Part shown: positions 63,887 to 64,000 of the stretch, in pieces
Numbering within the stretch: the stretch's first letter is position 1
Layout: every line of letters starts with the position of its first letter
Origin: Metalysinibacillus saudimassiliensis
GTDB lineage: Bacteria > Bacillota > Bacilli > Bacillales_A > Planococcaceae
Assembly: GCA_000935965.1 (NCBI GenBank)
Contig: LN483076.1
Coordinates: 277,605-341,604, forward strand
DNA length: 64,000 nt
Reading direction: 5' to 3'
Translations under genes and position numbers: made by a program
Notes under the pieces: model-generated
Told to the model about the DNA's origin: nothing
Databases searched by the model: none
What the model saw: the letters and a program-made list of their open reading frames with translations, nothing else

Positions 63887-64000
63887 ATGACTAAACAAAA
63901 CAAAGCTTTCAAATTCCGTTTACTACCAAACAGAGAACAGGCAGTATTATTAGCCAAAACATTTGGTTGTGTTCGTCTTGTCTACAATAAGATGCTTGCG
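63887..64000 (+). CDS. tnpB: TnpB/OrfB family RNA-guided nuclease, N-terminus (runs off window)
   Basis: 38 codons are visible from ATG 63887, with GAGGTGAATTGAT upstream: KAFKFRLLPNREQAVLLAKT then FGCVRLVYNKML. This is the conserved N-terminal helix-turn-helix part of IS605 OrfB/TnpB and the closest thing to an intact copy here. Whether the RuvC domain, the right end and a guide (omega) RNA are present cannot be seen. Confidence 0.85.
   Translation, partial: MTKQNKAFKFRLLPNREQAVLLAKTFGCVRLVYNKMLA

Overview
The window looks like chromosomal DNA of a low-to-mid GC Firmicute in Bacillales, most likely Planococcaceae/Caryophanaceae (Caryophanon, Kurthia, Solibacillus or Lysinibacillus-like). 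The evidence is gene order that follows the Bacillus subtilis dxs-tlyA-argR-recN-spo0A-yqiK-bkd-yqiW-yqjA-yqjC-yqjD and ccpN-yqfL-dnaG-sigA-cccA-yqfN-yqfO blocks, Bacillus-type Shine-Dalgarno sites, T-boxes, and a single-chain glycyl-tRNA synthetase. Family-level placement is inference. spoIVB is absent between recN and spo0A, which fits a lineage that may not sporulate.

Layout. 1-4.7 kb: end of an isoprenoid/rRNA-methylation/arginine-repressor/DNA-repair operon (dxs, tlyA, argR, recN). 4.9-8.7 kb: spo0A, a FapA-like DUF342 protein, a GDPD phosphodiesterase and an NAD(P)-binding protein. 8.8-24 kb: a carbon-catabolic supercluster: bcd, then the branched-chain 2-oxoacid dehydrogenase genes lpdV-bkdAA-bkdAB-bkdB, then methylmalonyl-CoA mutase (mutA-mutB-meaB), then a bacilliredoxin, yqjA, a tiny Prli42-like gene, methylmalonyl-CoA epimerase and a propionyl-CoA carboxylase-type carboxyltransferase. 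Together these can take Val/Ile/Leu to acyl-CoAs, and propionyl-CoA on to succinyl-CoA. 24.4-31.5 kb: topB, small envelope and housekeeping genes, an SCO1-type copper chaperone, mscL, a lytic transglycosylase and pncA. 32-42 kb: the complete Ile/Val/Leu biosynthetic cluster ilvD-[T-box]-ilvB-ilvN-ilvC-leuA-leuB-leuC-leuD with a sigma-A promoter and an upstream cre-like site. 42-46 kb: YfkAB-type radical SAM protein and a Zur-controlled zinc uptake operon (znuC-znuB-zur). 46-48 kb: small membrane and unknown genes. 48-58.4 kb: glyS with its T-box (minus strand), divergent from ccpN-yqfL-dnaG-sigA, then cccA, trmK and a Nif3-family gene.

58.4-64 kb is accessory DNA. It holds a paralogous pair of probable tubby-like proteins, XpaC-TelA, an FMN riboswitch with no gene left to control, and a scrapyard of IS200/IS605-type TnpB elements. 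Three truncated or partial tnpB 5' ends, two small ribbon-helix-helix (RHH) genes divergent from tnpB across palindromic operators, and four copies of one CTCCCACC hairpin end break up a CPBP protease gene and an EamA transporter gene. This RHH-operator-TnpB arrangement is the most promising unusual system in the window.
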